Shown here: in pieces, positions 35,894-45,411 of the stretch
Position numbering within the stretch: the first letter of the stretch is position 1
How the letters are laid out: every line of letters begins with the position of its first letter
Source of the DNA: an uncultured Bacteroides sp.
Lineage (GTDB): Bacteria; Bacteroidota; Bacteroidia; Bacteroidales; Bacteroidaceae
Assembly: GCA_900555635.1 (NCBI GenBank)
Contig: USLU01000003.1
Span: 97,749-161,748 of the forward strand
Direction: 5' to 3'
DNA: 64,000 nucleotides
Translations under genes and position numbers: made by a program
The notes under the pieces: generated by a model
What the model was told of the DNA's origin: nothing
What the model saw: only the letters and a program-made list of their open reading frames with translations
Databases searched by the model: none

Positions 35894-38800
35894 CTACAAT
35901 GTTACTTGAATACCAAATGAGAAGGTGCGGGTGATAGGCGCAACGCGTCCCCAGGTACCGAAGCTTCCAGTGCTGTTGGATGAAGGATTGGCATTCACTT
36001 CCGGATCGACCGGCAGATCGCCACTGCCTTTGTGAAGCAGGAAGAGGTTACTACCACTGAAGTATATACGTGCCTTCTCTATGAATGCCTTACGAGTCCA
36101 ATCTTTAGGAAGGGTATATCCTACAGTTACGTTTTTCAAACGAAGGTATGACATGTCGGTCAGATAGCGGCTTTGCGGATAGTAGTTATGGCAACCTTTG
36201 GCAATACCTGATATTGTTCCGCCCCCTTCATTGCCAGGATAAAGGCGTGGATAAGCATTGCTTTGTTTAATCTCATAGCCTGTAATTTGAGTCCAGTCGC
36301 TATTGTATAATACTTTATTGTAGTTGGTCTGATTCTCATAGATGGCTAAATCGGCAGCACGCATCATCGGGAAGTTAAAAGATGAAATGGTCCATTCGTC
36401 ACGCTTACCTACGCCTTGGAAGAATAAGTCGAGATCAATTCCTTTCCAAGCACCACCAATGTGGAAACTGTATTCGTAGCGAGGCATTGAGTTACCAATG
36501 ACTTTCAAGTCACCATGATCGTTTGCAGTACCCTTACCACCATCAATTTTCTTGTCACCATTCAGATCTTTAAATTTGATATCGCCTGGGCCATAATGGA
36601 AGTTGTCTCCTTCCAAGCTTGACTGATTTGCTACACCATCCTTATAATTCCATGAACCGTCTTCGTTTTGGCTGGTGAAGTCAGATTCTTCGAAATAACG
36701 TTCGGTCTCGAATCCCCAAATGTCACCGTAATTTTTGCCAGAATAGTAGGTGTTTAACAATTTGCTGTCATTAGTCCATTTTGTAACTTTTGTTTTGGCA
36801 TCACTTAAGTTGAAGTTGGCATAAACAGTCCAGTCATTGAACCGATGATTCCAATTCAGATTCAGTTCCCAACCTCGTGTACGTAAATTGCCGGCGTTGG
36901 CATAGGGGGCATCGGCACCTAGTGTGTTTGGCAGTACCTCCGAGGGAGCTAACATATCACGCGTTTCGCGTTGGAACCAGTCGAAATTCACACTTAAATC
37001 GTTATCAAGGAAACCTAAATCCAAACCTATATTTGTGGTACGGATGCGTTCCCAACTCAATGATTGTGATACTAAGTCGGGCATATTATACATGGTCAGA
37101 CGATTGGCATTGGCGCCATTCCCATCTACCCAGTTAACATAACCGGTAGAGGCATTATTTGCACGTTGGCTGATGAGCTCAACAAACCGATAATCGCCTA
37201 CGGCTTCATTACCGATTTCACCGAAAGAGGCGCGCAGTTTAGCATTGTTTACAATGTGCTTCAAAGATTGAAAATAAGCTTCTTCTGAAAAACGGTAGCC
37301 GATGGATGCAGAAGGGAAGAATGCCCAGCGATCATTGTTGGGAAAACGAGATGAACCATCATAGCGACCGTTCAGCTCTAGCAAATAGATACCTTTGTAG
37401 TCGTAGTTGATACGTCCAAAGTAGCCAGCAGATGCACGGTCATTGTGTTTCCAGTTTACGCTTTGTCCATCTTGGTTAGCCAAGTTCAGTTCGGGATAAC
37501 TTTGGTCGAAAAGCCCATTACGGTCGCCGTACAAATATATATAATCTGTCTCTTCAGCGTTAGCACCTACCATAATATTTAAGTTGTGGCTCTTGGCAAA
37601 TGTTTTTGCATAGTTGATATAGGCGTTTAACGTCCAGTTGTTTTGGCGGGAAGTGTCACGCCAAATAGAAGTACTGCTTTTGCCTACAATATAAGAAGGA
37701 GCTTTGAATGTCCCCCAGTTATCCATACCAAAGACAGAATAATCAGCTGAGCCACTATTCATATTTTGAATGGTGTAGGTAAAGTCTGCGTTCAGTGTCA
37801 ATCCCTTGATGATTTCAGCTTTCAAAAAAGCATTCATGCGGGTGAGATCTGTGTTCTCCTTACGGTCGGCAGCTTGTTTCTGCTGTGCAATGGTCTTGAA
37901 ATCATGACCGTCTATTGTACCGTAAGGACCGAAGAAGCTACCCCATCGCCAAAGGTATTGATAAGTATTTTGCCATGTATCGGGACGTTGGTAGGTTTTG
38001 CGTGTGTAATTGAAGCGTGCTCCTACTTGCAGCCAGTCGTAAATATCAGTTGTTACATTGACCGAAGCATTATATTTCTTCAATTCATCAGGGTGAATCT
38101 TCATGATACCCTGTTTGTCATCGTAGCCGAATGAAAGGTAATAATTGGTCTTACCGCTTGTTCCCTGAATTGATACGTTATGGCTTTGTGAAGGAGCTGC
38201 CTTGTTGTAAAAGATTCCCTGAACATCCCAGTCAGCGTAGAGCAAACCTTTGCCGTTTTCAAATAACAAATAATCGCCCACGTTATCCATACTTTGGAAA
38301 GGTTTCATTTCACGATAACCGCTCTTGCCGCCATGTTGTCTTTGCCAAGCTTCAGCATAAGGTAACATTTGGTCGAAGTACATTCCGAACAGTTCGGGCA
38401 TACCTTCGCCAGCATTCTTCTTGGCTTCGATACCTGCACGGAGTTGAGTGGGAACACTTGGATAATCTGGAACATAGGTTGACTGGTCCCAAGCAAAGTT
38501 ATTGCTATAGTTTATAGTAACTTTGTCTTTCGGTTTAGCTCCTTTGGTGTTTATTAAAATTACACCAAAAGCGGCACGTGCTCCATATATTGAGGTAGAA
38601 GCAGCGTCTTTAAGTACGGATATGCTTTCAATGTCTTGAGTGTTAAGGAAAGAAATGTCATCCATCGGAACACCATCAACTATGATCAACGGATTGCTGA
38701 CTTCTTCATTACTCAATGTGCCTAAACCACGGATACGCATAGAAGAAGTGGCATTTATGTCACCTGAGTTGTTCAGAATTGAAAGTCCCGGAACGGCACC

Positions 38801-39304
38801 CTGTAAGGCTCTCGCTACATCCTGTTGTGGACGACCTTCCATTGTTTTGGACAAATCAACGGTAGAAACTGCACCGGTCAGATTTGCTTTCTTTTGTGTA
38901 CCGTAGCCCACAACCACTACTTCATCCAATAATTCTGAATCTTCTTTCAAAATGATTTTAACCGTTTTGCTAGCCTTTATTTCCTGAGTTTTATAACCAA
39001 CAAACGATATAACCAATGTTGCATTGGGTTTTACATTCAATGAGAATTTTCCGTCAATATCAGTTACAATACCATTGGTAGTTCCTTTTTCTACTACACT
39101 GGCGCCAATAACCGGTTCACCGGTAGCATCTGCGACTAGACCTGTCACTGTGATGGTTTGTAATTGTTCTGTTACGCCAAACGAACTTTCCGGATTGGTT
39201 TGGGTAGCCATCATATTACCGCTGCTTAGAAGCAGTGAACTAATAGCCACTGCTGTGAGGACTCTTTTGTTTGTTAATCCTCGTTTTTTGCGTTCTTCAT
39301 TCAT
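35894..39304 (-). CDS. SusC/RagA-family TonB-dependent transporter (SusC1)
   Basis: This 1136-aa protein has an N-terminal extension MNEERKKRGLTNKRVLTAVA and a signal-type helix, then a CarboxypepD_reg-like domain (about 50-125), the TonB-box-like EVVVVGYG, a plug domain (DLSKTMEGRPQQDVARALQG to VLKDAASTSIYGARAAFGV) and a 22-strand barrel ending in FGIQVTL. It would drive TonB-powered import across the outer membrane with SusD1. Its N-terminus and 5' leader closely match SusC2 and SusC3 in this window. No sigma/anti-sigma, hybrid two-component or SusR-like regulator is encoded next to it. Confidence 0.95.
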   Translation of the reverse strand: MNEERKKRGLTNKRVLTAVAISSLLLSSGNMMATQTNPESSFGVTEQLQTITVTGLVADATGEPVIGASVVEKGTTNGIVTDIDGKFSLNVKPNATLVISFVGYKTQEIKASKTVKIILKEDSELLDEVVVVGYGTQKKANLTGAVSTVDLSKTMEGRPQQDVARALQGAVPGLSILNNSGDINATSSMRIRGLGTLSNEEVSNPLIIVDGVPMDDISFLNTQDIESISVLKDAASTSIYGARAAFGVILINTKGAKPKDKVTINYSNNFAWDQSTYVPDYPSVPTQLRAGIEAKKNAGEGMPELFGMYFDQMLPYAEAWQRQHGGKSGYREMKPFQSMDNVGDYLLFENGKGLLYADWDVQGIFYNKAAPSQSHNVSIQGTSGKTNYYLSFGYDDKQGIMKIHPDELKKYNASVNVTTDIYDWLQVGARFNYTRKTYQRPDTWQNTYQYLWRWGSFFGPYGTIDGHDFKTIAQQKQAADRKENTDLTRMNAFLKAEIIKGLTLNADFTYTIQNMNSGSADYSVFGMDNWGTFKAPSYIVGKSSTSIWRDTSRQNNWTLNAYINYAKTFAKSHNLNIMVGANAEETDYIYLYGDRNGLFDQSYPELNLANQDGQSVNWKHNDRASAGYFGRINYDYKGIYLLELNGRYDGSSRFPNNDRWAFFPSASIGYRFSEEAYFQSLKHIVNNAKLRASFGEIGNEAVGDYRFVELISQRANNASTGYVNWVDGNGANANRLTMYNMPDLVSQSLSWERIRTTNIGLDLGFLDNDLSVNFDWFQRETRDMLAPSEVLPNTLGADAPYANAGNLRTRGWELNLNWNHRFNDWTVYANFNLSDAKTKVTKWTNDSKLLNTYYSGKNYGDIWGFETERYFEESDFTSQNEDGSWNYKDGVANQSSLEGDNFHYGPGDIKFKDLNGDKKIDGGKGTANDHGDLKVIGNSMPRYEYSFHIGGAWKGIDLDLFFQGVGKRDEWTISSFNFPMMRAADLAIYENQTNYNKVLYNSDWTQITGYEIKQSNAYPRLYPGNEGGGTISGIAKGCHNYYPQSRYLTDMSYLRLKNVTVGYTLPKDWTRKAFIEKARIYFSGSNLFLLHKGSGDLPVDPEVNANPSSNSTGSFGTWGRVAPITRTFSFGIQVTL

Positions 39305-39410
39305 AAACGATGATGATTTTGATGTAAATTAATAAGGTTTCTGTAATCAAGGTAAGGGGATAATTAAGCTGAATAGCTTTAATTATTCTTATAAATCGAC
39401 TGCTCTTTCT

Positions 39411-39496
39411 CCATAGGCTTTTCTGTATTTAAAGGTTCATAATTTTATGCATTATATCTCTTCATTTCTTGCATTTACCAAGTTCTCGTGGAACTA
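39411..39496 (-). promoter_or_regulatory. Conserved SusC leader with inverted repeat, copy 1
   Basis: In the sense direction it reads AGTTCCACGAGAACTTGG, then AAATGAAGAGATATAATG, ATGAACCTTTAAATA and GCCTATGG, ending about 107 nt before the susC1 ATG. The AGTTC-N5-GAACT inverted repeat (39481..39495) and most downstream blocks recur before susC2 and susC3. It could be an operator or an RNA hairpin in the leader. No clean -7 is seen between it and the terminator at 39571. Confidence 0.7.
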
Positions 39497-39570
39497 CATG
39501 CTTATAAAACGCTCATTGCCAATATGCAAATCATTTAGTTCGTTTATGCCAAATACAGGCTAACTGCATA

Positions 39571-39610
39571 AAAAAAACGAACTTATAGTATTACTATAAA
39601 TTCGTTTTTA
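39571..39610. terminator. Terminator between the esterase-like gene and susC1
   Basis: A near-perfect hairpin (AACGAA-TATAGT-ATT-ACTATA-TTCGTT) is flanked by an A-run on one side and a T-run on the other, so it can work in both directions. It is about 23 nt past the stop of the esterase-like gene. Confidence 0.8.
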
Positions 39611-39632
39611 ATCAGAACTTTATATTAGTTTG

Positions 39633-41411
39633 TCAGGGCTGATACCGGGTAGTCGTCATTGGACCGTCTTCATCGCTGAACAATCTATATAGTATAGGGT
39701 CTTGCAGCAAATCCTTTAGTGAGTGTAGTTCTCCATCTACCAACACTTCGTCACGAATCAATCGCACTCCATGACTATAATCTACATATCCGATGCCGTG
39801 AGCCGCACTTAATGGCTGTATGGGTTTGCCATCTTGATAATGCCAACCGTAAATGAATAACCTGCCCGGTTCTTTGGCGATCCTATTTGTTATCACGATA
39901 TCCTTTTTGTGTCCGGATATCAGTGTATGCAAAGGTTGGCAGTTGGCTTGTCGAGCAGATTCTATGATGGAATCGTGACGGGCAAATACCGGTATGGTAG
40001 TCATTGTAGAGTCCGGAGTCATAGGATGAGGGATTAGTTTTATCCGACTGTGGCAATGGATAAAATCGGAAATTTTCCGAGTAGGTAAGATTGCTTCATA
40101 CAATTCCGCCAGTTTTTGAGCAGTTCTTGGCAACATAGGGATGCGAAGAAAATCCGTGTCAGTGCCGATTGCCAAGAAGTCAGGTAGTACACATAAAGTT
40201 ACTTTGTGCCGTATACCCTCGGCATCTTGTAAACTATCTGTAAGATATATGGGCTGCCGGAATGAGTCCGGGAGATTTCCATCTGCAATTTCCTTGTAAA
40301 CAACTGAATCACGTTCTTCCGCACTCATATTCATTACTTGATGAATAAACTGGCTACCGGTAACAGCTTCTTTTTTTCGAGGAGGAAACTTGAAAACAGA
40401 AGGCATCGTTATTGAATCTTGCCGATACGCGCCATAAACCTTTTCTCCCATGAAACGGTAACCGTAGCCCTCGTATTTTGTTCCCGAAAGCACTGATTGT
40501 ATATACCCATTTCGTTCCACCAATACCGTATGATATATTTTACGTTCCGGGTTTTTCCTGGAATAGAACTGAATCCGCCGATTGTCTGCTGTATAATAAA
40601 TGATGCTGTCATTTTCAGTCTTGTTCCATTTAAGCTGTTTCAGATTCTTCTTCAAGTATTTCCGCATCAAATAGGTACGGTGCCAGGTTCCTCCTTTTTT
40701 TGACACAAACGGTTTCCCATTATACAAGGCATTAGCATCGTCGTAACACGCTACAAATAGTCTGTTCCCAGGAGCGGCTTCTAACCAATTTCTTAATTTT
40801 GCTCCATATCGTATGTCATCCCAATTGTAATTGCTATCGATAAAAGATATCTTTTTTATGTAAGCCGGAATTTCAGGATTGGCATCCATAAAGCCGAAAA
40901 TGAAATTTCCTCCTCCACTGTGGCTGTTTAATTCTATATGTGGATTGTAGTCAGAAAATAACTCAAGCAAGTATTCCACTACTTCTTTTATTTTCCGATC
41001 CCCCTCTAGTTTAGCTTTTCTCCAACTTCCCCAACTCTTGGTGTCTGCTTCCAGATAGACTGTCACCCAATTGCAAGACTGATCCTGTTTTCTGATGTAT
41101 CGTGTTTGTGCTCCGATATGCTGAATGTGGTAATGCCAGTCATCACCTTTGGCTGGCAGTTTTCCAATGGTCCAGTCGGTGCTGTTGCCGTTTGGCAATG
41201 CATATAATACGAGCTTCGTCGGTTTACTTTTATCAAAATCAGCCTTTGAAGGGGCATTGATTTGAATCTTGATTCCTGGATTATAAACAAAATCCATGAT
41301 TTGTTCTTCAAAATAAGGACTGATTACAAAGCCTGATAGTCCAGCAGCTTCTTGCGCCTGACTAAGAAGATAGCAACATCCGATGAGAATTAACAAAACA
41401 CTTTTCTTCAT
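39633..41411 (-). CDS. Secreted alpha/beta-hydrolase-like protein with unknown C-terminal domain
   Basis: This protein of about 592 aa starts at the ATG at 41411 (MKKSVLLILIGCCYLLSQAQ); an upstream in-frame TTG adds only five residues and is not preferred. The N-terminal half contains LNSHSGGGNFIFGFMD, a nucleophile-elbow-like GxSxG relative, followed by a short His/Asp-rich region, suggesting an esterase-type hydrolase. The C-terminal 200 residues (IHCHSRIKLIPHPMTP, SGHKKDIVITNR, GWHYQDGKPIQPLSAAHGIGYVDYSHGVRL) form a conserved-looking His-rich domain I cannot name. It is co-directional with the phosphatase gene 62 nt upstream and probably shares its promoter at 42795..42868. Confidence 0.55.
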   Translation of the reverse strand: MKKSVLLILIGCCYLLSQAQEAAGLSGFVISPYFEEQIMDFVYNPGIKIQINAPSKADFDKSKPTKLVLYALPNGNSTDWTIGKLPAKGDDWHYHIQHIGAQTRYIRKQDQSCNWVTVYLEADTKSWGSWRKAKLEGDRKIKEVVEYLLELFSDYNPHIELNSHSGGGNFIFGFMDANPEIPAYIKKISFIDSNYNWDDIRYGAKLRNWLEAAPGNRLFVACYDDANALYNGKPFVSKKGGTWHRTYLMRKYLKKNLKQLKWNKTENDSIIYYTADNRRIQFYSRKNPERKIYHTVLVERNGYIQSVLSGTKYEGYGYRFMGEKVYGAYRQDSITMPSVFKFPPRKKEAVTGSQFIHQVMNMSAEERDSVVYKEIADGNLPDSFRQPIYLTDSLQDAEGIRHKVTLCVLPDFLAIGTDTDFLRIPMLPRTAQKLAELYEAILPTRKISDFIHCHSRIKLIPHPMTPDSTMTTIPVFARHDSIIESARQANCQPLHTLISGHKKDIVITNRIAKEPGRLFIYGWHYQDGKPIQPLSAAHGIGYVDYSHGVRLIRDEVLVDGELHSLKDLLQDPILYRLFSDEDGPMTTTRYQP

Positions 41412-41473
41412 GTTGGTAGATGTCAAAGTAGATTAACTAATACTTCTTGCAAAGTCCCATCACCACAGGATAT

Positions 41474-42763
41474 TTATCTTTTAGAGATGACTTCAACATT
41501 ATCCTGTACATCTCCATGGCGATCATATAATGTCAGGCATATTTTGTTGTCATTGGCTTTCAGAAGCAAGGCACCCACAGTTTTGCCTCCCTCAGACCAA
41601 CGGAACTTTATTAAATCCTTGTTATCAGTCCACTCCTTGAGCGCTTGTCCCCGTTCGTTATCCGAAGAAGGAGTTTGGATATAAACGGTTCCTTTGCTTC
41701 CATCGGTCTCGACTCCTTTGTAAAGCGCATTGGTGCGTACATAGATATGGTTATTTCCGCTGATGGCTAAATCGACACCGTATTCGTCGAACAAATTGTT
41801 CCAGCGTTCGTATTGCGATGTGCGGCCATCGTTTCCGTAAAACCATTGATAGTGTTCCATAACAATGATAAACTTGCTGGGATTAGACTTTATCGTTTTC
41901 TTGACCCAAGTTTGTGCGGCGGCGAGTCCTTCTTCGCTTCGCATACTTTCGCTGTTGAGCATTATAAACAATGCGTTACCGTATTTAAAGTAATAGCAAA
42001 CTCCCTTTTCACCTTTATAACCGTTCTGGGGATTGTTATTGGCATAGTGAAAATAATCGTTGGAAAGTCGGGTAGATTTGCGATCCATATTGTCGTGGTT
42101 GCCATTTACGCCTGCCCACATATATTTTGAAAAATAAGGTTGACTATACAAGTCCCGCCAGAAAGAATAACTGCCACCCCAAGCGCAGATATCGCCTGTA
42201 TGTAAAATGAGATCAAAATCACCGCTGTTACATTTCTCAAGCGTGTTTATCATTTCCATAGCCGATTCAACACGCTTTGGAAGAGGTGTATATGCATGAA
42301 AATCGGAGATGATGGCTGCACTCCATTCTCCTGACAATGGAGCCGTTTTGAAGTAGCGGATTTTCCCCGTCTGATCGTTGCCGCACCGGTACATATATTC
42401 TGTATCAGGATTAAGGTCTTTCAGTTCGACAGTATTACGCAAGAAACGTACATTTTCATAATAGTCTTCGCCGGAAGCTTTTTTAGAAAAAAGGCTGTCG
42501 TAAGCTGTGCAAAGTTCTTGCTGTGCTTTCACTTTTCGAGCTTGCTCCCAATGAATGTCGCTACGCTTTGTATACGTGCAGTAGCTCTTTCCGCTACCTT
42601 TATCCGTGTGCCAGTTTATTCGGACGCGATGGGTTGCGGACTCTCCAGGGTTGGTTATTACTGTGTATTCACTTTCAGTAATATTCTGTGGCGTGTTTTG
42701 TGCCGAAATTGTGTGTGCGATGCTTAATACCATCGCTGCGATGATGATTGATATACGTTTCAT
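41474..42763 (-). CDS. Purple-acid-phosphatase-like metallophosphoesterase
   Basis: This 429-aa protein has a signal peptide (residues 1-21). A fibronectin-like N-terminal domain (about 30-140, ending NPDTEYMYRCG) precedes a calcineurin-like domain with ISDFHAY, HTGDICAWGG, NGNHDN, EHYQWF and SGNNHIYVR. The layout is that of purple acid phosphatases, acting on phosphate esters in the periplasm or at the surface. The first gene after the 74-bp promoter block at 42795..42868, it is likely transcribed with the hydrolase that follows. Confidence 0.87.
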   Translation of the reverse strand: MKRISIIIAAMVLSIAHTISAQNTPQNITESEYTVITNPGESATHRVRINWHTDKGSGKSYCTYTKRSDIHWEQARKVKAQQELCTAYDSLFSKKASGEDYYENVRFLRNTVELKDLNPDTEYMYRCGNDQTGKIRYFKTAPLSGEWSAAIISDFHAYTPLPKRVESAMEMINTLEKCNSGDFDLILHTGDICAWGGSYSFWRDLYSQPYFSKYMWAGVNGNHDNMDRKSTRLSNDYFHYANNNPQNGYKGEKGVCYYFKYGNALFIMLNSESMRSEEGLAAAQTWVKKTIKSNPSKFIIVMEHYQWFYGNDGRTSQYERWNNLFDEYGVDLAISGNNHIYVRTNALYKGVETDGSKGTVYIQTPSSDNERGQALKEWTDNKDLIKFRWSEGGKTVGALLLKANDNKICLTLYDRHGDVQDNVEVISKR

Positions 42764-42794
42764 GATATTATGAATAAGGAAAAGTTAATGCCAA

Positions 42795-42868
42795 CAAAGA
42801 TATGTTTTGTTTTAATATCAAGAACGTTTATTTGGGAATATTCAGCGTTGTTAATCTTGATTTGCAAA
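42795..42868 (-). promoter_or_regulatory. Conserved 74-bp promoter block, copy 2 (phosphatase operon)
   Basis: In the sense direction it runs from TTTGCAAATC through TTCCCAAATAAACGTTCTTG and ATATTAAAAC to the -7 TATCTTTG (42802..42795), 31 nt before the ATG. It is gap-free alignable with 32290..32363, with which it also shares an upstream CCCCG and the TTAA-rich sequence just after the -7, and with 52205..52278. The remaining 42869..43037 shows nothing else recognisable. Confidence 0.8.
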
Positions 42869-43037
42869 CAAACGGGGTAAATCTCAGCTAATTCATTGAT
42901 ACGATCACAAAATTTCATAGGCTCACTCCTTTACGTCTGTAATAGTTACAGTGGTTACGAAGTTAATTAAAATCTCTAATAATGCAATTTTCTTTATATT
43001 TCATTCTTCTCCTCAACTAGATTAAAAAAGAAAGAGC

Positions 43038-43045
43038 TATATTTG
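43038..43045 (+). promoter_or_regulatory. Promoter -7 element for the AAA-ATPase gene
   Basis: TATATTTG matches TAnnTTTG, 35 nt before the ATG. A rare good Shine-Dalgarno, GGGAGGA, lies at 43067..43073, 6 nt before the chosen start. Confidence 0.6.
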
Positions 43046-43079
43046 CAATAATTCCTTTTTAAAAACGGGAGGACTTAGG

Positions 43080-44831
43080 ATGATGAAAATGATACCTTAC
43101 GGATTGACCGACTTCGTTCGCATCCGTACAGAAAACTATTATTACGTAGATAAAACATCTTTTATAGAGAAAATAGAGATGCAACCGAGTTATCTCTTTC
43201 TGATTCGTCCCCGACGATTCGGTAAGAGTATGACCCTTGCTATGCTCGAAACGTATTATGACATCCGTTATGCCAATCGTTTTGACGAAATATTCAAAGG
43301 ACTCTATATCGGCGAACATCCCACAAAACTGCGTAACCGTTTTCTGGTGATGCGGTTCAATTTCAGTGCCGTAAGCGCTAATCCCGATAAAATGGAAGCT
43401 TCCTTTTGCGAACATTGCTGTAGTCAGATGCTTGCTTTTTGCTCTAAATATGAAGATTTGCTCGGGAAGGAGATTCACAAAGTAATTCGAGGTGCCGAAG
43501 AAGATCCGGGTGGTTTGCTCAATCGCATTAATACGTATGCTACCGACCGCGGCAACCTGCCCATCTACATGCTGATTGATGAGTACGATAATTTCACAAA
43601 TACCCTGCTTTCTACATACGGCACTCAGCATTATAGGAAAGCCACTCATGGCGAAGGTTTTATCCGCTACTTCTTCAATGTGATAAAAGCCGCTACTACC
43701 GGTCCCGGCTCTGCGTTGGAACGTCTGTTTATTACAGGTGTAAGTCCCGTTACAATGGATGATGTGACCAGTGGATTCAATATCGGAACGAATATCACCA
43801 CCAATCCTCTGTTTAATTCTCTGGTAGGATTCAGCGAGAAGGAGTTGAGGGAGATGCTTGCCTATTATCAGGAACAAGGGGCATTGAGAGCTTCAATAGA
43901 TGAACTTATTGAAGCTATGAAACCTAATTATGATAACTATTGTTTTAATAGGGACTGTGTAAGCGATTGTATGTTCAATTCGGATATGGCACTTTATTTT
44001 CTAAATTCATATATTCATACTGGAGCAATACCCGATGAGATTGTCGATCCCAACATCCGCACCGACTTCAATAAACTGGCCTACCTCGTACGTCTGGATC
44101 ATGGCTTGGAAGACAATTTCTCCGTTATCAAACAGATAGCCGAAAAAGGTGAACTGGCAACAAACATAGCCAGCCACTTTTCAGCCCTGGAAATGACGAA
44201 TCCGGTCAACTTCAAGTCTTTGTTGTTCTACTTTGGACTGTTGTCTATCAAAGGAGTTGTAGGATTGGGCATGCCGGTGCTGCATGTACCCAATATGGTA
44301 GTACGTGAACAATTGTTCCGTTTCTTACTGGACGGGTATGCCAAGCATGATATATTCCGTATAGAAACTTACCGACTGGAAGAACTGATGATGGATATGG
44401 CGTTGACCGCCAACTGGAAGCCTCTGTTCGAATATCTGGCCGATGCCATCCACCGCCAAAGCCGCATCCGTGAGTATATAGAAGGCGAAGCCCATATCAA
44501 AGGCTTCCTGCTTGCTTATTTGGGTATGTTCCGTTACTATGAACTTTATCCCGAGTATGAACTGAATAAAGGTTTTGCCGATTTCTTCTTTAAACCGAAT
44601 CAGGCTGTACCCGTGGCTCCCCCCTATACTTTCTTGTTGGAAGTGAAGTATTGTAAAGCCGGAACTGCTGATACTGAGGTACATGCTCTTGCCCACGAGG
44701 CTCGCGAGCAACTCCTGAAATATGCCAATGACGAACTGGTAGAAGAGGCTCGAAGAAACGGAAAACTAAAGCTCATTACTATAGTATGGCGCAGTTGGGA
44801 GTTGGCGTTGCTGGAAGAAGTAGAATTCTGA
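43080..44831 (+). CDS. AAA-ATPase-like protein with C-terminal PD-(D/E)XK nuclease domain
   Basis: This 583-aa protein starts at the first of two adjacent ATGs, supported by GGGAGGA at 43067. The N-terminal AAA-ATPase_like domain (PF09820 type) has FLIRPRRFGKS (Walker A-like, 43-50) and YMLIDEYDN (Walker B, 163-171). The C-terminus (about 500-583) has the PD-(D/E)XK pattern GFADFFFKPN and FLLEVKYCK (DUF1703 type). These proteins occur in many copies in Bacteroides and Porphyromonas; function is unknown, with mobile-element or defence roles suggested. It is the only plus-strand gene in the surrounding block and looks like an insertion. Confidence 0.88.
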   Translation: MMKMIPYGLTDFVRIRTENYYYVDKTSFIEKIEMQPSYLFLIRPRRFGKSMTLAMLETYYDIRYANRFDEIFKGLYIGEHPTKLRNRFLVMRFNFSAVSANPDKMEASFCEHCCSQMLAFCSKYEDLLGKEIHKVIRGAEEDPGGLLNRINTYATDRGNLPIYMLIDEYDNFTNTLLSTYGTQHYRKATHGEGFIRYFFNVIKAATTGPGSALERLFITGVSPVTMDDVTSGFNIGTNITTNPLFNSLVGFSEKELREMLAYYQEQGALRASIDELIEAMKPNYDNYCFNRDCVSDCMFNSDMALYFLNSYIHTGAIPDEIVDPNIRTDFNKLAYLVRLDHGLEDNFSVIKQIAEKGELATNIASHFSALEMTNPVNFKSLLFYFGLLSIKGVVGLGMPVLHVPNMVVREQLFRFLLDGYAKHDIFRIETYRLEELMMDMALTANWKPLFEYLADAIHRQSRIREYIEGEAHIKGFLLAYLGMFRYYELYPEYELNKGFADFFFKPNQAVPVAPPYTFLLEVKYCKAGTADTEVHALAHEAREQLLKYANDELVEEARRNGKLKLITIVWRSWELALLEEVEF

Positions 44832-44859
44832 CGTAAAAGTTGAACTCAGGAAAGGATAA

Positions 44860-44897
44860 GGCATCCATTGCATTTTCCTGTAATGCAAATGGATGCC
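44860..44897. terminator. Bidirectional terminator between convergent genes
   Basis: GGCATCCATTGCAT (44860..44873) pairs with ATGCAAATGGATGCC (44883..44897) with one bulge. It lies between the convergent ATPase gene and the small secreted protein gene. Confidence 0.75.
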
Positions 44898-44939
44898 TAT
44901 TGAATCCAAATTGAGAAAAGAATAAATATTCTTACTTAT

Positions 44940-45317
44940 TTATGGTTCGCTAAATGAATAGAAGATGCGTTGATTTCTGCCTTCGCTATCTTTGTATTCT
45001 ACCCAAATCCAATCAGGGCGGGAAGGCATAGGTGCATCACCCAAATAGTCAAATGCCGCACCTGCTTCATCAGGGTATTGATATAAACAACTCCAACCGT
45101 CTCCGGAAATAAACCATTTAAAATTGGTACCTTCAGGTTTATTTTCTAAATAAGCATAAAAGGTGCCTACCCCTTCTGAATACCCGGCAAGATATATATA
45201 CGGTTCACTTATAGCTGCTGTGGAATGATCCAAAGTTGGGACTTCTACATTAGCTGCTACATTCGTTTGACAAAATGCAAATACGCATACAATAAAAGTA
45301 AATAGAAAAGTTCTCAT
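44940..45317 (-). CDS. Small secreted protein of unknown function
   Basis: This 125-aa protein has a signal peptide (MRTFLFTFIVCVFAFCQTNVAA). The mature part is rich in aromatic and acidic residues (YIYLAGYSEGVGTFYAYLEN, FKWFISGDGWSCLYQYPDE, DWIWVEYKDSEGRNQRIFYSF), suggesting a small beta-sandwich of the PKD or Ig type. I do not recognise a family. It has its own -7 element at 45343..45350 and lies just downstream of susD2. Confidence 0.65.
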   Translation of the reverse strand: MRTFLFTFIVCVFAFCQTNVAANVEVPTLDHSTAAISEPYIYLAGYSEGVGTFYAYLENKPEGTNFKWFISGDGWSCLYQYPDEAGAAFDYLGDAPMPSRPDWIWVEYKDSEGRNQRIFYSFSEP

Positions 45318-45342
45318 GGCATCGTTTTTTTAAGTTATTAAA

Positions 45343-45350
45343 CAAAGATA
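45343..45350 (-). promoter_or_regulatory. Promoter -7 element for the small secreted protein gene
   Basis: TATCTTTG on the minus strand, 25 nt before the ATG. It does not have the upstream parts of the 74-bp block. Confidence 0.55.
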
Positions 45351-45411
45351 TATCAGATATTGCTTTGTTATTCTCTATCGTAAGCATTATTTGGTTATAC
45401 TCTTGTTACAT

